This document shows, piece after piece, positions 54,168-62,907 of a DNA stretch of 64,000 bases (the first letter of the stretch is position 1; every line of letters starts with the position of its first letter). Source of the stretch: Flavobacteriales bacterium (GTDB lineage: Bacteria > Bacteroidota > Bacteroidia > Flavobacteriales_F > PHOS-HE28); NCBI GenBank assembly GCA_016716605.1, contig JADJWA010000001.1, positions 2,525,001 through 2,589,000 of the forward strand, read 5' to 3'. The translations under genes and the position numbers were made by a program. The notes beneath the pieces are model-generated. The model did not search any database. It saw nothing but the letters and a program-made list of their open reading frames with translations, and was not told the DNA's origin.

Positions 54168-54268
54168 GCTGCTTTGCCGCCTGGTCGCATCCGTTGCCCG
54201 TTCCGTCCGAATCGATTGGTTCTCCGCCTGGCCGTTCATCCACCTTCGATGCACAAACACAAAACGCC

Positions 54269-55441
54269 ATGCGATCAACACTCCTCAGTATCGGTTACCT
54301 GCTCAGCGGTGCGATTTCGGCGCAGTGGGCCTCGGTGGTCAGCGGCACCATCACCCAGCTGGAAGCCGTGCATATCATCGACGCGCAGAACATCCTTGCT
54401 TGCGGAAAGGACGGTGAGCTCGTGCATTCCGTGAATGGAGGCACCTCCTGGGCGCCGCTCGTTTCCGGCTATGGCGACGACCTCAATGAGATCATGCAAT
54501 TGGATGCGGGCACCTTCTTGGTCTTCGCCGATGGTGGTGTGGTGCTCCGTTCCGTGAATGGCGGAACAAGCTGGTCCATGAACGCGACCGCCACGGTTAG
54601 CGAGCTCATCAGCGCAGCTCGCCATGCGAATGTGATCGTGGCCGTAGGGGAGGAGGGCACCATCATCCGAAGCACCGACCTGGGCATTGCTTGGAGCGTG
54701 GTGGCGTCCGGCGCGTTGCAGGACCTGCAGGCCGTTGCAGCCCTGGATGCTGATACCTGGATAGCGGTGGGCAAGAGCGGGACCGTGTTGCGCAGCATGG
54801 ATGGTGGCATGTCATGGTCTCCTGCGGCATCGGGCACTACGGCCGACCTGAACGACGTGGCTTTGCCGAGTGCGGCAACAGGGCTCATCTGCGGCGAGGA
54901 GGGCGTGATGCTGCGCAGCACCGATGGCGGCCAGAACTGGCTGCCTGTTGCAAGCGGAACGGGCAATGAGCTCAACGCGCTTTGGTCAACTAATGCGACA
55001 TCGGTCTTTGCGTGCGGTGTGGGCGGTATCGTGCGCACCAGCGCCGACGCGGGCTTGACTTGGACGGCGATGACCACGCCGGTGCTCGCGGAGCTCACTG
55101 ACCTCATGCTGGCGGGTAGCACGGGTTTCGCGGTAGGAGCAACGGGCACCATCATCCGCTTGGGCACCAGCACCACCGGGGTGGGGGATCTGGTGGCTGA
55201 AGAGGCCATCCGGTTCGGGCCGGTTCCGTGTAACGGCGAATTGGTGCTGACGCTCACCGATGCCGCACTTGCCGGCCTTCTGACGGCAGACCTGTTGGAT
55301 GCCCAAGGCCGCTTAGTGCGCCGAACAGGGTTGATCCAGGATTCGGCTCGCTTCACCGATATTGCTCCTGGCCGTTACGTGTGCAGTGTGCACCACGAGG
55401 GGGTTCCTATCCACGTTCGTCCGGTCATAGTTGTCAGGTAA
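54269..55441 (+). CDS. T9SS type A protein with BNR/Ycf48-like propeller
   Basis: A 390-residue secreted protein. Signal peptide ends ISAQ. Six to seven repeats of the photosystem-II-assembly / BNR type (for example ILACGKDGELVHSVNGGTSW, FLVFADGGVVLRSVNGGTSW, EEGVMLRSTDGGQNW) form a propeller; a degenerate T9SS domain ends the protein (FGPVPCNGELVLTL, VRPVIVVR). Surface or secreted; substrate unknown. Preceded by an unrelated 101-base gap. Confidence 0.82.
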   Translation: MRSTLLSIGYLLSGAISAQWASVVSGTITQLEAVHIIDAQNILACGKDGELVHSVNGGTSWAPLVSGYGDDLNEIMQLDAGTFLVFADGGVVLRSVNGGTSWSMNATATVSELISAARHANVIVAVGEEGTIIRSTDLGIAWSVVASGALQDLQAVAALDADTWIAVGKSGTVLRSMDGGMSWSPAASGTTADLNDVALPSAATGLICGEEGVMLRSTDGGQNWLPVASGTGNELNALWSTNATSVFACGVGGIVRTSADAGLTWTAMTTPVLAELTDLMLAGSTGFAVGATGTIIRLGTSTTGVGDLVAEEAIRFGPVPCNGELVLTLTDAALAGLLTADLLDAQGRLVRRTGLIQDSARFTDIAPGRYVCSVHHEGVPIHVRPVIVVR

Positions 55442-55488
55442 CGGTACAGTTCGCGAGACCTGCGCAACGAGCGAGAAAATCACCAGCC

Positions 55489-55704
55489 ATGCCATCACTC
55501 AACCTGCTCAGCCGCTTTGATCGGCAACGCCTGCTGGCCCTGCCTCCCGAGGAGCGCTTGGGCATGATCATCCGGCTGAATGGCGCTGCCCGGTATGGCA
55601 ACAGGCTCAACGTGGTGGAGTTGATGGTAGCCTTGGCTGACCTCTCCGAGAAGAATGCGAAGTCCGATTCATCACCCTTTTCTCCCGGCTTGTCAGCTTC
55701 GTAA
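55489..55704 (+). CDS. Small hypothetical protein
   Basis: A 71-residue hydrophilic protein, no signal and no recognised domain (LLSRFDRQRLLALPPEERL, then ELMVALADLSEKN). It is likely real because its TAA stop overlaps the only strong Shine-Dalgarno in the window (AAGGAGG, 55703-55709), which then serves the next gene, a translationally coupled arrangement. Cytosolic; function unknown. Confidence 0.5.
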   Translation: MPSLNLLSRFDRQRLLALPPEERLGMIIRLNGAARYGNRLNVVELMVALADLSEKNAKSDSSPFSPGLSAS

Positions 55705-55709
55705 GGAGG
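55703..55709 (+). promoter_or_regulatory. Unusually strong Shine-Dalgarno (AAGGAGG)
   Basis: AAGGAGG five bases before an ATG at 55715, overlapping the preceding stop codon. Most other genes here lack any SD, so this site helps decide the start of the cytochrome-like lipoprotein. Confidence 0.7.
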
Positions 55710-55714
55710 AGTGC

Positions 55715-56509
55715 ATGGAACGCGCGTTTCATTTGGACCAGCAAGCAAGCATCGCCATGATCAGGAAGGGAACCAAGGGTTTGGCAAGGTGGGTAGCCTG
55801 GGGCTCGGCCTTGGTCATGGCGATGCTGCTCGCCGATTCCTGCAAGCATGAACCTCTTGTTGGGCCCGGTTTTGACAATGGGCAGAATGGTGGGGGCGGA
55901 GACGACCCCGACGAAGGCACCGTGTGCGACCCCAATACGATCTGGTTCCAGCAGCAAGTGCTGCCCATCCTCACCAGCAGCTGCACCAATCCTGGGGAGG
56001 GCCTCAACTGCCACCACACAGCCAACGACGACAACGACGAGATCCAGATCACCAATTACGAGACGCTGATGGCCAGCGGCATCGTGCAGGATGGTGACCT
56101 GATGGAGGCCCTTACGGACGATGACCCGGACAAGATCATGCCGCGTCCGCCCTTCGCCCCGCTCACGGCCGATCAGATCGCGCTGATCCAGCAGTGGATC
56201 AACCAGGGCGCGCAGAACAACAGCTGCGAGCCTTCGGCCTGCGACACGCTCAATGTCACCTACAGCGGCACCATCGCGCCGCTTCTCCAATCGCGCTGCA
56301 CCAGCTGCCACAGCGGCTCCACGCCATCAGGCGGAATCAACCTCACGCAATGGAGCGTGGTGAATCAGCGCGCGGCCGATGGCACCTTGGAGGGCGCCAT
56401 CCGCCGCCTGCCCACCTTCGAACCCATGCCGCCCTCGGGACCGCAACTCTCCGATTGCCGCATCCGCCAGGTTCAACTCTGGATCGCGCAGGGCGCACCT
56501 AACAATTGA
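55715..56509 (+). CDS. Haem-motif lipoprotein (cytochrome c-like)
   Basis: A 264-residue lipoprotein (lipobox LLADSC, Cys43; a start at 55757 would give a shorter signal, Cys29). After a Gly/Asp-rich linker it has two copies of a domain resembling planctomycete-type cytochrome c: the second has a canonical RCTSCH motif, whereas the first has SSC-x9-CHH, a stretched C-x-CH site. Each copy ends in a WI(N/A)QGAxNN-like motif (about 168 and 257). It probably faces the periplasm and may bind one or two haems. Confidence 0.72.
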   Translation: MERAFHLDQQASIAMIRKGTKGLARWVAWGSALVMAMLLADSCKHEPLVGPGFDNGQNGGGGDDPDEGTVCDPNTIWFQQQVLPILTSSCTNPGEGLNCHHTANDDNDEIQITNYETLMASGIVQDGDLMEALTDDDPDKIMPRPPFAPLTADQIALIQQWINQGAQNNSCEPSACDTLNVTYSGTIAPLLQSRCTSCHSGSTPSGGINLTQWSVVNQRAADGTLEGAIRRLPTFEPMPPSGPQLSDCRIRQVQLWIAQGAPNN

Positions 56510-56608
56510 TCTTCGGTGAACTTCCGCTCCAAGCATGCCGGACGCCCGGTTAGCCCGTATGTTCGCGAAGGCGCCGTGATTGGAACGGGGCATTCACATC
56601 GCAAGGGC

Positions 56609-56974
56609 ATGGATCACCGCGCATTCGCATTCCTCTTGGCACTGGCTGCGCTCTTGCTGCTGCCTGGCTGCTATTACGATAATGAAGAGGAGCTTTATCC
56701 GGACACATTCTGTGATACCTCCGCCGTTACGTGGAGCGGTACCATTGAACCTATGGTGCAAGGGAATTGCGCGATCCCTGGGTGCCATGTTCCAGGCGCT
56801 CAGTCGCCTGCCTTGACGAGTTATTCCGCCGTAAAGGCCATTGCCGATGAAGGGAAATTGCTCGGGGTCGTAGTCGCCGGGTCGCCTTACTTCATGCCGC
56901 CCAGCGGCAAGCTGCCCGCATGTGACCAGAACAAGGTGCAGACGTGGCTCGATGCCGGTGCGCCGCAGAACTGA
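56609..56974 (+). CDS. Small haem-motif-like lipoprotein
   Basis: A 121-residue lipoprotein (lipobox LLPGC, Cys21). The mature part resembles one repeat of the preceding protein: SGTIEPMVQGNCAIPGCHVPGA with C-x4-CH in place of C-x2-CH, and a C-terminal WLDAGAPQN. If it binds haem c it uses a non-canonical site. An in-frame start upstream exists (56516), but the signal peptide fixes 56609. Probably works with the preceding gene. Confidence 0.7.
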   Translation: MDHRAFAFLLALAALLLLPGCYYDNEEELYPDTFCDTSAVTWSGTIEPMVQGNCAIPGCHVPGAQSPALTSYSAVKAIADEGKLLGVVVAGSPYFMPPSGKLPACDQNKVQTWLDAGAPQN

Positions 56975-56979
56975 AGACG

Positions 56980-57414
56980 ATGAAAGCACGCTCGTGGATC
57001 ATCATTGGGGTCGTTGCCCTCGCGGCAGGTGGCGCATACGGCCTCCGGGAATTCAATCGCGGCCATGACGATCTCGCTTCGAGCAAGGCGGATCATGCCA
57101 TTGCAGCTCCCGAGCTCCTTGCAGCCTTCGTGAATGATGAAACCGCCGCCAACGCGCAGTACGTGGAGAAGGTGCTGCAGGTGAAGGGCGTGATCGCCGG
57201 CATTGAAACCGGTGCTGGCGACGCTCCCGTGAACCTCATGCTCGATAGCGGTGACCCCATGGCCGGCATCCTTTGCGAATTCAACGAAGCGGATTTGCCG
57301 AAGGATTGGGCAGCTGGCGCCGCCGTGACCGTGAAGGGCATCTGCGCTGGCTACCTCGGTGGCGAACTTCTCCCCGGCAACGTGATCCTGCAGCGATGCG
57401 TAGCGGTGGAATGA
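56980..57414 (+). CDS. OB-fold (tRNA_anti-like) membrane protein
   Basis: A 144-residue protein with one N-terminal transmembrane helix (about 5-22) and an OB-fold tRNA_anti-like domain (about 50-140; VEKVLQVKGVIAGIE, VTVKGICAGYLG). This family is widespread in Bacteroidota envelopes and is not shown to bind tRNA. It starts five bases after the previous stop, so it belongs to the same operon. Function unknown. Confidence 0.75.
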   Translation: MKARSWIIIGVVALAAGGAYGLREFNRGHDDLASSKADHAIAAPELLAAFVNDETAANAQYVEKVLQVKGVIAGIETGAGDAPVNLMLDSGDPMAGILCEFNEADLPKDWAAGAAVTVKGICAGYLGGELLPGNVILQRCVAVE

Positions 57415-57444
57415 TGCTTGCCTGACCCATTGAAACGAACAACC

Positions 57445-58002
57445 ATGAACCTGCTGACAATCTCCCTGCTGAGCCTCGCGCTCTCACCGCTCGCCCTCGC
57501 CGCGCAAGACCGCTACATGACGCGCACGGGCCACATCGACTTCCATTCCTCCACGCCTTTGGAGGATATCCACGCAGATAACGACAAGGTGACCAGCGTG
57601 TGGGACGTCACCACCGGCGCCATCGAGTTCTCCGTCCTGATCAAGGCGTTCACGTTCGAGAAAGCTCTGATGCAGGAGCACTTCAACGAGAACTACATGG
57701 AGAGCAGTAAATTCCCTAAGGCGACGTTCAAGGGCACGCTCAAGGGCGTTACCGCCGATCAATTATCGATGGCGGGCACCTATCCGGTTACGGTGGACGG
57801 CACGATCAGCATACATGGTGTGGATCAACCGGCCAAGGCTGCGGGCACCATCACCATCGATGGCAAAGGCGGCATCCGTGCGGAGAGCAACTTCCAAGTG
57901 AAGCCCGAGGATCACGGCGTCAAGATCCCCGGAGCGGTGCGCAAGAACATCGCTGAGGCCATGGAAGTCTCGGTGCGGATGGACTTCACCAAGATGCCCT
58001 GA
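57445..58002 (+). CDS. YceI family periplasmic protein (second copy)
   Basis: A 185-residue YceI lipid-binding-like protein with signal peptide ending LALAAQ and the same core as the first copy (HIDFHSSTPLEDIHADND, QEHFNENYMESSKFPKATFKG, VDGTISIHGVDQPAKAAG). Different from the kinase-linked copy in sequence, so they are paralogues. Likely binds a polyisoprenoid or quinone in the periplasm. Followed by a DUF5777 barrel gene after 47 bases. Confidence 0.9.
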   Translation: MNLLTISLLSLALSPLALAAQDRYMTRTGHIDFHSSTPLEDIHADNDKVTSVWDVTTGAIEFSVLIKAFTFEKALMQEHFNENYMESSKFPKATFKGTLKGVTADQLSMAGTYPVTVDGTISIHGVDQPAKAAGTITIDGKGGIRAESNFQVKPEDHGVKIPGAVRKNIAEAMEVSVRMDFTKMP

Positions 58003-58049
58003 AATTCCCGTTGCAGTCCTTCTGCCATTCCGACAATCCCCCTTGATTC

Positions 58050-58979
58050 ATGCGCTTCGTCCCGATCCTCTTCACAGCACTATTGCTGCCCCCAAACGCT
58101 CATGCGCAAGATGATCTGCTCGGGCTGCTGGGTGCGGAGGAACAAGGACCAGAGTACACCAGCGCAGCTTTCAAGACCACGCGTGTGATCAACGGCCACA
58201 GCCTGGAGAACACTGCGCTTGGCGTGCTCGACTTCCGCATCGGGCATCGCTTCGGGCCCGCAAATGGCGGCGCGCGCGAAGCCTTCGGCCTCGATGGCGC
58301 CACGGTCCGCCTTGGATTCGACTACGGCGTGAGCGATCGCTTGATGGTGGGCATCGGGCGCAGCGGCTACCAGAAGACCGTGGATGGATTCGTGAAGTAC
58401 AAGCTCGTGCGCCAATGCGATGCGGGATGCAAGGCGCCGCTCACCGTGGCGGTGGTGGCTGCGTCATCCATGACCACCTTGGCTGCCGATCAAGTGCCTT
58501 GGTACAACCCGGACCGCACGGATTACTTCACCCACCGCCTCTCGTACGCCTGGACCGTGATCGTGGGACGCAAGTTCAACGAGGCCATCAGCCTGCAATT
58601 GAATCCGGGCGTGGTGCACCGCAACCTGGTGGCTGCTGCCAGCACGCCGAATGATGTGTTCCACGTGAGCGGCGCCGGCCGCGTGAAGCTCACCAAGCGG
58701 CTCACCTTCAACGCCGAGTATTTCCATGTGCTGCCTGATGGACTTGATGAGGGCTTCAAGCAATCCCTCTCCGTAGGATTCGACATCGAGACCGGCGGCC
58801 ACGTGTTCCAGCTTCACTTCAGCAACAGCGCGGGCATGTTCGATCGGGCCTTCATCACGGAGAGCACCGGGGATTGGGCCAAGGCCTTCTCACCCGCCCA
58901 GGATGGAGCTGGCGTGCACTTCGGCTTCAACATCTCGCGCGTGTTCACGCTGCACGAGCCGAAGCGCCCGAAAGGCTAG
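58050..58979 (+). CDS. DUF5777 family outer-membrane beta-barrel-like protein
   Basis: A 309-residue exported protein (signal ends AHAQ). The body matches DUF5777: LGVLDFRIGHRFGPANGGAREA, ATVRLGFDYGVSDRLMVGIGRSG, the alternating hydrophobic strands and a C-terminal GFNISRVFTL, typical of an outer-membrane beta-barrel. Its stop shares CTAG with the convergent site-2 protease gene (four-base overlap). It completes the envelope cluster starting at 55489. Confidence 0.78.
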   Translation: MRFVPILFTALLLPPNAHAQDDLLGLLGAEEQGPEYTSAAFKTTRVINGHSLENTALGVLDFRIGHRFGPANGGAREAFGLDGATVRLGFDYGVSDRLMVGIGRSGYQKTVDGFVKYKLVRQCDAGCKAPLTVAVVAASSMTTLAADQVPWYNPDRTDYFTHRLSYAWTVIVGRKFNEAISLQLNPGVVHRNLVAAASTPNDVFHVSGAGRVKLTKRLTFNAEYFHVLPDGLDEGFKQSLSVGFDIETGGHVFQLHFSNSAGMFDRAFITESTGDWAKAFSPAQDGAGVHFGFNISRVFTLHEPKRPKG

Positions 58980-60106
58980 CCGACTGTGCCGCTGGGCCGG
59001 GCAGCCTCCGCTCGCTTGAGCGCGATGAACTCCTGAAGGTTGGCCGCCTCGAGCACCCCGATCAGCCGCTTGTCCTGCACCACCGGCAGCAAGGGCAGGC
59101 CCAGCATCATCATCTGCTGCGTGCATTCGTGCGCGTCGGCATCTGGTGAGAGCATCGGTGCCTCTCGCGGCGGAAGGTCCACGAGTCGTGCATCGGCACG
59201 GCCGCTCTCCACGGCCCCTATCAGATCGTGCTTGTTGAGCACGCCAATCGGGAGCCCGTCCAGGCCGATCACCACCAGGGCGGTATCACCGCCCTGCAAT
59301 AGCTCTTGAGTGGCGTGCCGCACCGTGGTGGCCACACTCATGCTCCAGAACCGCGTGCGCATCACCTGCCCCACGGCGATCCCTCGCAGCTGCTCGCGCT
59401 GCTCCACGTTGCGCGCTTCAGCGCCCGCTGCCATGAAGATGAAGAAGCCGATGAGCGCGAGGAAGGGTTGGCCCGACATCAATCCGTATCCGATGCCGAT
59501 GATGGCCACTCCACGGCCCAGGCCGGCTGCGATCCGCGTGGCCTTCCAACGCGGCATGCGCATGGCCAGCAAAGAGCGCAGGATGCGGCCGCCATCCATC
59601 GGGAAGGCGGGGATCAGGTTGAAGAGGAAGAGCCAGATGTTGAGGCCCGCGAGGAAGAGAAGCGCGTTGCTGAAAAGCGAGGCGCCGCCGAGCAGCAGGT
59701 CCGTGAAGAAGCCCATGAGTCCCAGAGCCGCCATGGCGATGATGGCCAGCACGGCGATCACCAGGTTCACCGCGGGGCCGGCCACGGTGATCCAGAACTC
59801 ATGGCGCGGCTCCTCGGGCATGCGCTCCAACGAGGCCACGCCGCCGATCGGGAGCAGGGTGATGTCGCGCGTGCCCACACCGAAGCGGCGCGCCGTGAGG
59901 GCATGGCCGTACTCGTGCAGCACCACACAGACGAAGGCGATGGCCACCATACCGAGGCGAAGGCCGATCATCTCCCAGGAATGCCCGTCGGATAGGCCCG
60001 AGATCAGGATGTACGCCGGCAGCAGCACGAAGCTCCAGTGCAGCCGCACCGCGATGCCCTTGAATACGAAGAGCGGGAGGGATCCGCGATCGAGCAGGCC
60101 GGCCAT
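58976..60106 (-). CDS. Site-2 protease with tandem CBS domains (M50)
   Basis: A 376-residue inner-membrane zinc protease. HEYGH (in VCVVLHEYGHAL) and the second motif NLIPAFPMDGGR mark M50 site-2 proteases; several transmembrane helices span residues 20-230. After that come two CBS domains (about 245-300 and 310-370), likely nucleotide or ligand sensors. It probably cleaves anti-sigma-like or misfolded membrane proteins. Its ATG overlaps the stop of the USP gene by one base (TGATG) in a four-gene minus-strand operon. Confidence 0.9.
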   Translation of the reverse strand: MAGLLDRGSLPLFVFKGIAVRLHWSFVLLPAYILISGLSDGHSWEMIGLRLGMVAIAFVCVVLHEYGHALTARRFGVGTRDITLLPIGGVASLERMPEEPRHEFWITVAGPAVNLVIAVLAIIAMAALGLMGFFTDLLLGGASLFSNALLFLAGLNIWLFLFNLIPAFPMDGGRILRSLLAMRMPRWKATRIAAGLGRGVAIIGIGYGLMSGQPFLALIGFFIFMAAGAEARNVEQREQLRGIAVGQVMRTRFWSMSVATTVRHATQELLQGGDTALVVIGLDGLPIGVLNKHDLIGAVESGRADARLVDLPPREAPMLSPDADAHECTQQMMMLGLPLLPVVQDKRLIGVLEAANLQEFIALKRAEAARPSGTVG

Positions 60107-60927
60107 CAGCGCTCGGCTTGCTGCAGCACCAGCAGCGGCAGGTGCGTATGCATGGCCAGCTTGGCGGCGGTGCTGCGGTGGAAGAGCCCGTTGAATAGGC
60201 CGCGCTTGCGGTGCAGCATGGCGAGCATGTCCGCATCACCCTGTTCGGCCAGGTCGTTCAAAGCCGCCCCCACGTTCTCGGCGCTGAGGTATTGCTGGCT
60301 GTGCGGGATGGCGCCGAGCAGATCATCGTAGGCGTTGTGCCCGGCATCGTCGGTGGTGACCTGCTCGTTCACCACGCGGGCCACGCGCACCTCGCTCTGG
60401 CTCCAGCGCGCGATGTCCAGCAGCAGCGTCAGCGATTCCTTCGAAGCCGGACCTCCATCGTCGGCCAGCACGATGCGCTTGGGCACCCGGTAATCGGCAC
60501 CGGCGGGGACCGCGAGCACCGGGAAACTGCCGTGCTTGATTACGCTGGCCGTGTTACTGCCGAAGAGCGTCTCCTTCAATCCGCTAGCGCCCTGTGTGCC
60601 CATCACTACGCAGGCCGGTTTCTCGTCGTCGGTGAGGTATCGGTCGATCACGTTGGGCAGATCGCCGTGCTCGCTGATGGTGTCGAACACCGGATCCAGC
60701 CCGGGCAGGGTTTTGCGCAGTTCGGACTCGAATTGCGCCAGCCCTGCCAGGGACTCGCGTGCGAGCAATTCATTCATGTTCCACATGGTGCTCGTACCGC
60801 CGGCCGGCATCATGTAGGTATTGAGCAGCACGAACCGATTGCCTTCCGGGCCGAAAAGACGGACGGCATGCGCCGCGGCGCGCAGCGCTCCGGAGCTGAA
60901 ATCCGTTGGTATGAGGATCCGCGCCAT
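60106..60927 (-). CDS. Tandem universal stress protein
   Basis: A 273-residue protein with two UspA domains: first domain ARILIPTDFSSGALRAAA and VVMGTQGASGLKETLFGSNTASVIKHG; second RIVLADDGGPAS and a degenerate half with DMLAMLHRKRG...FHRSTAAKLAMHTHLPLLVL. The first copy keeps the G-x2-G-x9-G(S/T)xS ATP loop; the second lost most of it. Tandem UspA proteins bind ATP and help survival under starvation or hypoxia. In an operon with the site-2 protease. Confidence 0.9.
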   Translation of the reverse strand: MARILIPTDFSSGALRAAAHAVRLFGPEGNRFVLLNTYMMPAGGTSTMWNMNELLARESLAGLAQFESELRKTLPGLDPVFDTISEHGDLPNVIDRYLTDDEKPACVVMGTQGASGLKETLFGSNTASVIKHGSFPVLAVPAGADYRVPKRIVLADDGGPASKESLTLLLDIARWSQSEVRVARVVNEQVTTDDAGHNAYDDLLGAIPHSQQYLSAENVGAALNDLAEQGDADMLAMLHRKRGLFNGLFHRSTAAKLAMHTHLPLLVLQQAER

Positions 60928-60935
60928 GGTTGTGG

Positions 60936-61163
60936 TCAATGGCCGTGCCCCTCGCTGCCGGGCTGCTTGGCGGCGCTGTCAACCATCCAGTACCCGATGA
61001 AGAGCAGGGCCAGCATGGCAATGAAACTGATCAGGCCCAAGGTGTTGTTCGCCCTTCCGGTCTCCTGCACGATCACATCGTCCGTATCCAGGATCGCGAA
61101 ACGGAATGGGATGAGGAAGGCGAGGAGCCAGAGCGCAAGGCCGATGATCTTCTTCATGTGCAT
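60936..61163 (-). CDS. Small two-helix membrane protein
   Basis: A 75-residue protein with two transmembrane helices (about 4-22 and 44-62), a short loop (DTDDVIVQETGR) and a His/Gly-rich tail (SEGHGH). Unknown function; may be a small stress-response membrane component. The start could be 61163 or 61157. Lies 8 bases before the USP gene and has a TACCTTTC -7 element upstream. Confidence 0.65.
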   Translation of the reverse strand: MHMKKIIGLALWLLAFLIPFRFAILDTDDVIVQETGRANNTLGLISFIAMLALLFIGYWMVDSAAKQPGSEGHGH

Positions 61164-61178
61164 GGGTTTATTGCGGGC

Positions 61179-61186
61179 GAAAGGTA
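61179..61186 (-). promoter_or_regulatory. -7 promoter element (TACCTTTC)
   Basis: TACCTTTC, one mismatch from TAnnTTTG, 15 bases before the first ATG of the small membrane protein gene; the probable promoter of the protein, USP and site-2 protease genes. Confidence 0.5.
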
Positions 61187-61217
61187 AACGCCGGTCCGAA
61201 CGCCGGACCGTGGGGCA

Positions 61218-61619
61218 TCACATGCGTTTCACCAACCACTGGTGAAACTCTCCTTTGAGGTCCCGATGGAGTTTCTCGAAGGTCAGGAAGCGCTCACGCA
61301 GGGAGGTGTGGTCCGCGAACCAGCGATGGTCAATGGCCACCGGGTGGTCCTTCGATTCCCGCTCCAATTCGTTCTCGGCCTGCTTGATGTCGTGCCGCAG
61401 TTCGTCAATGACCTCCTTTTCACGGATGAACTGATTCTGGAAATGCTCCAGTTCGGCCATGACCTCCTGCTTGGTGTTCCTGCGCACGATATCCTCTAAA
61501 CGGTGCTCGAAGATGCTGATCTCGTCCTTGTAGAATCCCAAGGAATTGATCCATTCCATATGGTCGAAGTGGAGGTCGCCGATACGGGCTTTCGTGGTGG
61601 ATGCGGTGGTGGTGCTCAT
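61218..61619 (-). CDS. Hypothetical coiled-coil protein
   Basis: A 133-residue cytosolic protein predicted to be mostly alpha-helical with long coiled coils (IFEHRLEDIVRRN, FIREKEVIDELRHDIKQAENELERE). No known domain. It precedes the small membrane protein by 54 bases, and a separate promoter lies in that gap, so it may or may not be part of the stress operon. Confidence 0.65.
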   Translation of the reverse strand: MSTTTASTTKARIGDLHFDHMEWINSLGFYKDEISIFEHRLEDIVRRNTKQEVMAELEHFQNQFIREKEVIDELRHDIKQAENELERESKDHPVAIDHRWFADHTSLRERFLTFEKLHRDLKGEFHQWLVKRM

Positions 61620-61706
61620 GGGGACGGTTGGTTGATGCGCGAATTGACGACGGCCCGGTGGTTGATGCGCTGACGACGGTCAGAAGCTCCTGGTCGATCG
61701 ATGGCG

Positions 61707-62831
61707 CTAAGCAAGCAAATCCACGGCCTTGCGCGCTATCCGGATCCCGATGGCCACCCCCATGCCGCCCAAACGCACCGCTACGGCCACGCGATCGCTC
61801 ATCCGTTCGAGCAATGGCTCTTTGCTGGTCCGGCCGAATGCCATGGTGCCGCTCCACCGCTGCTCTATGGTGTACGACCTTCCAGGAAGGATGACCTCAT
61901 GCAGCAGGCGTTCCAGTTCGGCCTGTATCATGGGGTTCAGGCCATCGGCGGCCGTGCGCTCGGCTTCAAGATCCAGGTGGCGCCCGCCGCCCAGGAGCAC
62001 GCCGCCGGCGCAATCGCGGAAGTAGTAGAAGCCCTCCTCCAAGTGGAAGGTGCCGCGCAGCGCAAGCCCGTCAACAGGTCCGGTGACCAGTACCTGACCG
62101 CGCGCAGGCACCACATCGAGCTTCGGGAGCAGGGCTGGCGTGAATCCGTTGGTGGCCACCAGCACGCGCTGCGCCCTCCAAGGTGCGCCCTCTTTCATGA
62201 GCAGCCCCATGTGATCAGGTGCATCATCGAGACGGGACACCTCGGAATGGAATCGTACTTCAACCCCGCTCTCAGCCGCCATTCGCAGCATGCCTTTGAT
62301 CAGCTTGCCGCTGTCGATGGCGCCTTCGAGGTCGGTTCGTGCAAGATGGCTGATGCCCTGCAGCCCGAAGGCCCTTATCCGTGAATCGTCCCAGCGAAAG
62401 GTCACTTGTCCGGTGATGGCGCGCAGCAGATCGTTCAGCTGATCGAACCTTTCGGCTACCCGCGGGTACAGCGCATCGCCTGTCCGGAACGCCTCATGCC
62501 CGCCTGTCGCCTCGAATCCGATGCCGGCGTCGCCCATTTCAGCGCGCAGTTCCAGCAGGCCGCGCCAGCGCTCTTCCACCCGGTGCATGGCATGGTCCAC
62601 TCCTTCTGCCTCGATATCATGCAGCAATTCGCTCGGACTGCCGAAACATGCGAATCCCGCGTTGCGCACCGTGGCGCCGATCGGATGGGGGCCGCGCTCC
62701 AGCACCACAACGCGCTGCTTCGGTTTCCTGCGCTGGTAAAAGATCGCGGCAAAGAGCCCAACAATACCCGAACCGACCACCACGAGGTCCGCTTGGTTGG
62801 CGAAAGAGGAGCGTTCCCAAATGCTCTGCAT
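61707..62831 (-). CDS. FAD-dependent oxidoreductase (DAO family)
   Basis: A 374-residue flavoenzyme with N-terminal dinucleotide loop LVVVGSGIVGLFAAIFY, followed by VLERGPHPIGATVRNAGFACFG, a DAO-type substrate domain, and a C-terminal GGMGVAIGIRIARK flavin-contact segment. D-amino-acid-oxidase-like proteins oxidise amines or amino acids; the substrate is unknown. CATCTTTG 20 bases before the ATG resembles a -7 element. Confidence 0.85.
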   Translation of the reverse strand: MQSIWERSSFANQADLVVVGSGIVGLFAAIFYQRRKPKQRVVVLERGPHPIGATVRNAGFACFGSPSELLHDIEAEGVDHAMHRVEERWRGLLELRAEMGDAGIGFEATGGHEAFRTGDALYPRVAERFDQLNDLLRAITGQVTFRWDDSRIRAFGLQGISHLARTDLEGAIDSGKLIKGMLRMAAESGVEVRFHSEVSRLDDAPDHMGLLMKEGAPWRAQRVLVATNGFTPALLPKLDVVPARGQVLVTGPVDGLALRGTFHLEEGFYYFRDCAGGVLLGGGRHLDLEAERTAADGLNPMIQAELERLLHEVILPGRSYTIEQRWSGTMAFGRTSKEPLLERMSDRVAVAVRLGGMGVAIGIRIARKAVDLLA

Positions 62832-62907
62832 GCGGGGCGTGGAGCGGGCGGCAAAGATGTCCTAAATTGCCGCGGCTTGGAACCGGCCATTGCTTTGCAC
62901 AGCCTGA

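Noticed and set aside
54168..54268. In-frame upstream start for the BNR-repeat protein
   Set aside because: The extension is Pro/Ser-rich without signal; the ATG at 54269 directly precedes the signal peptide.
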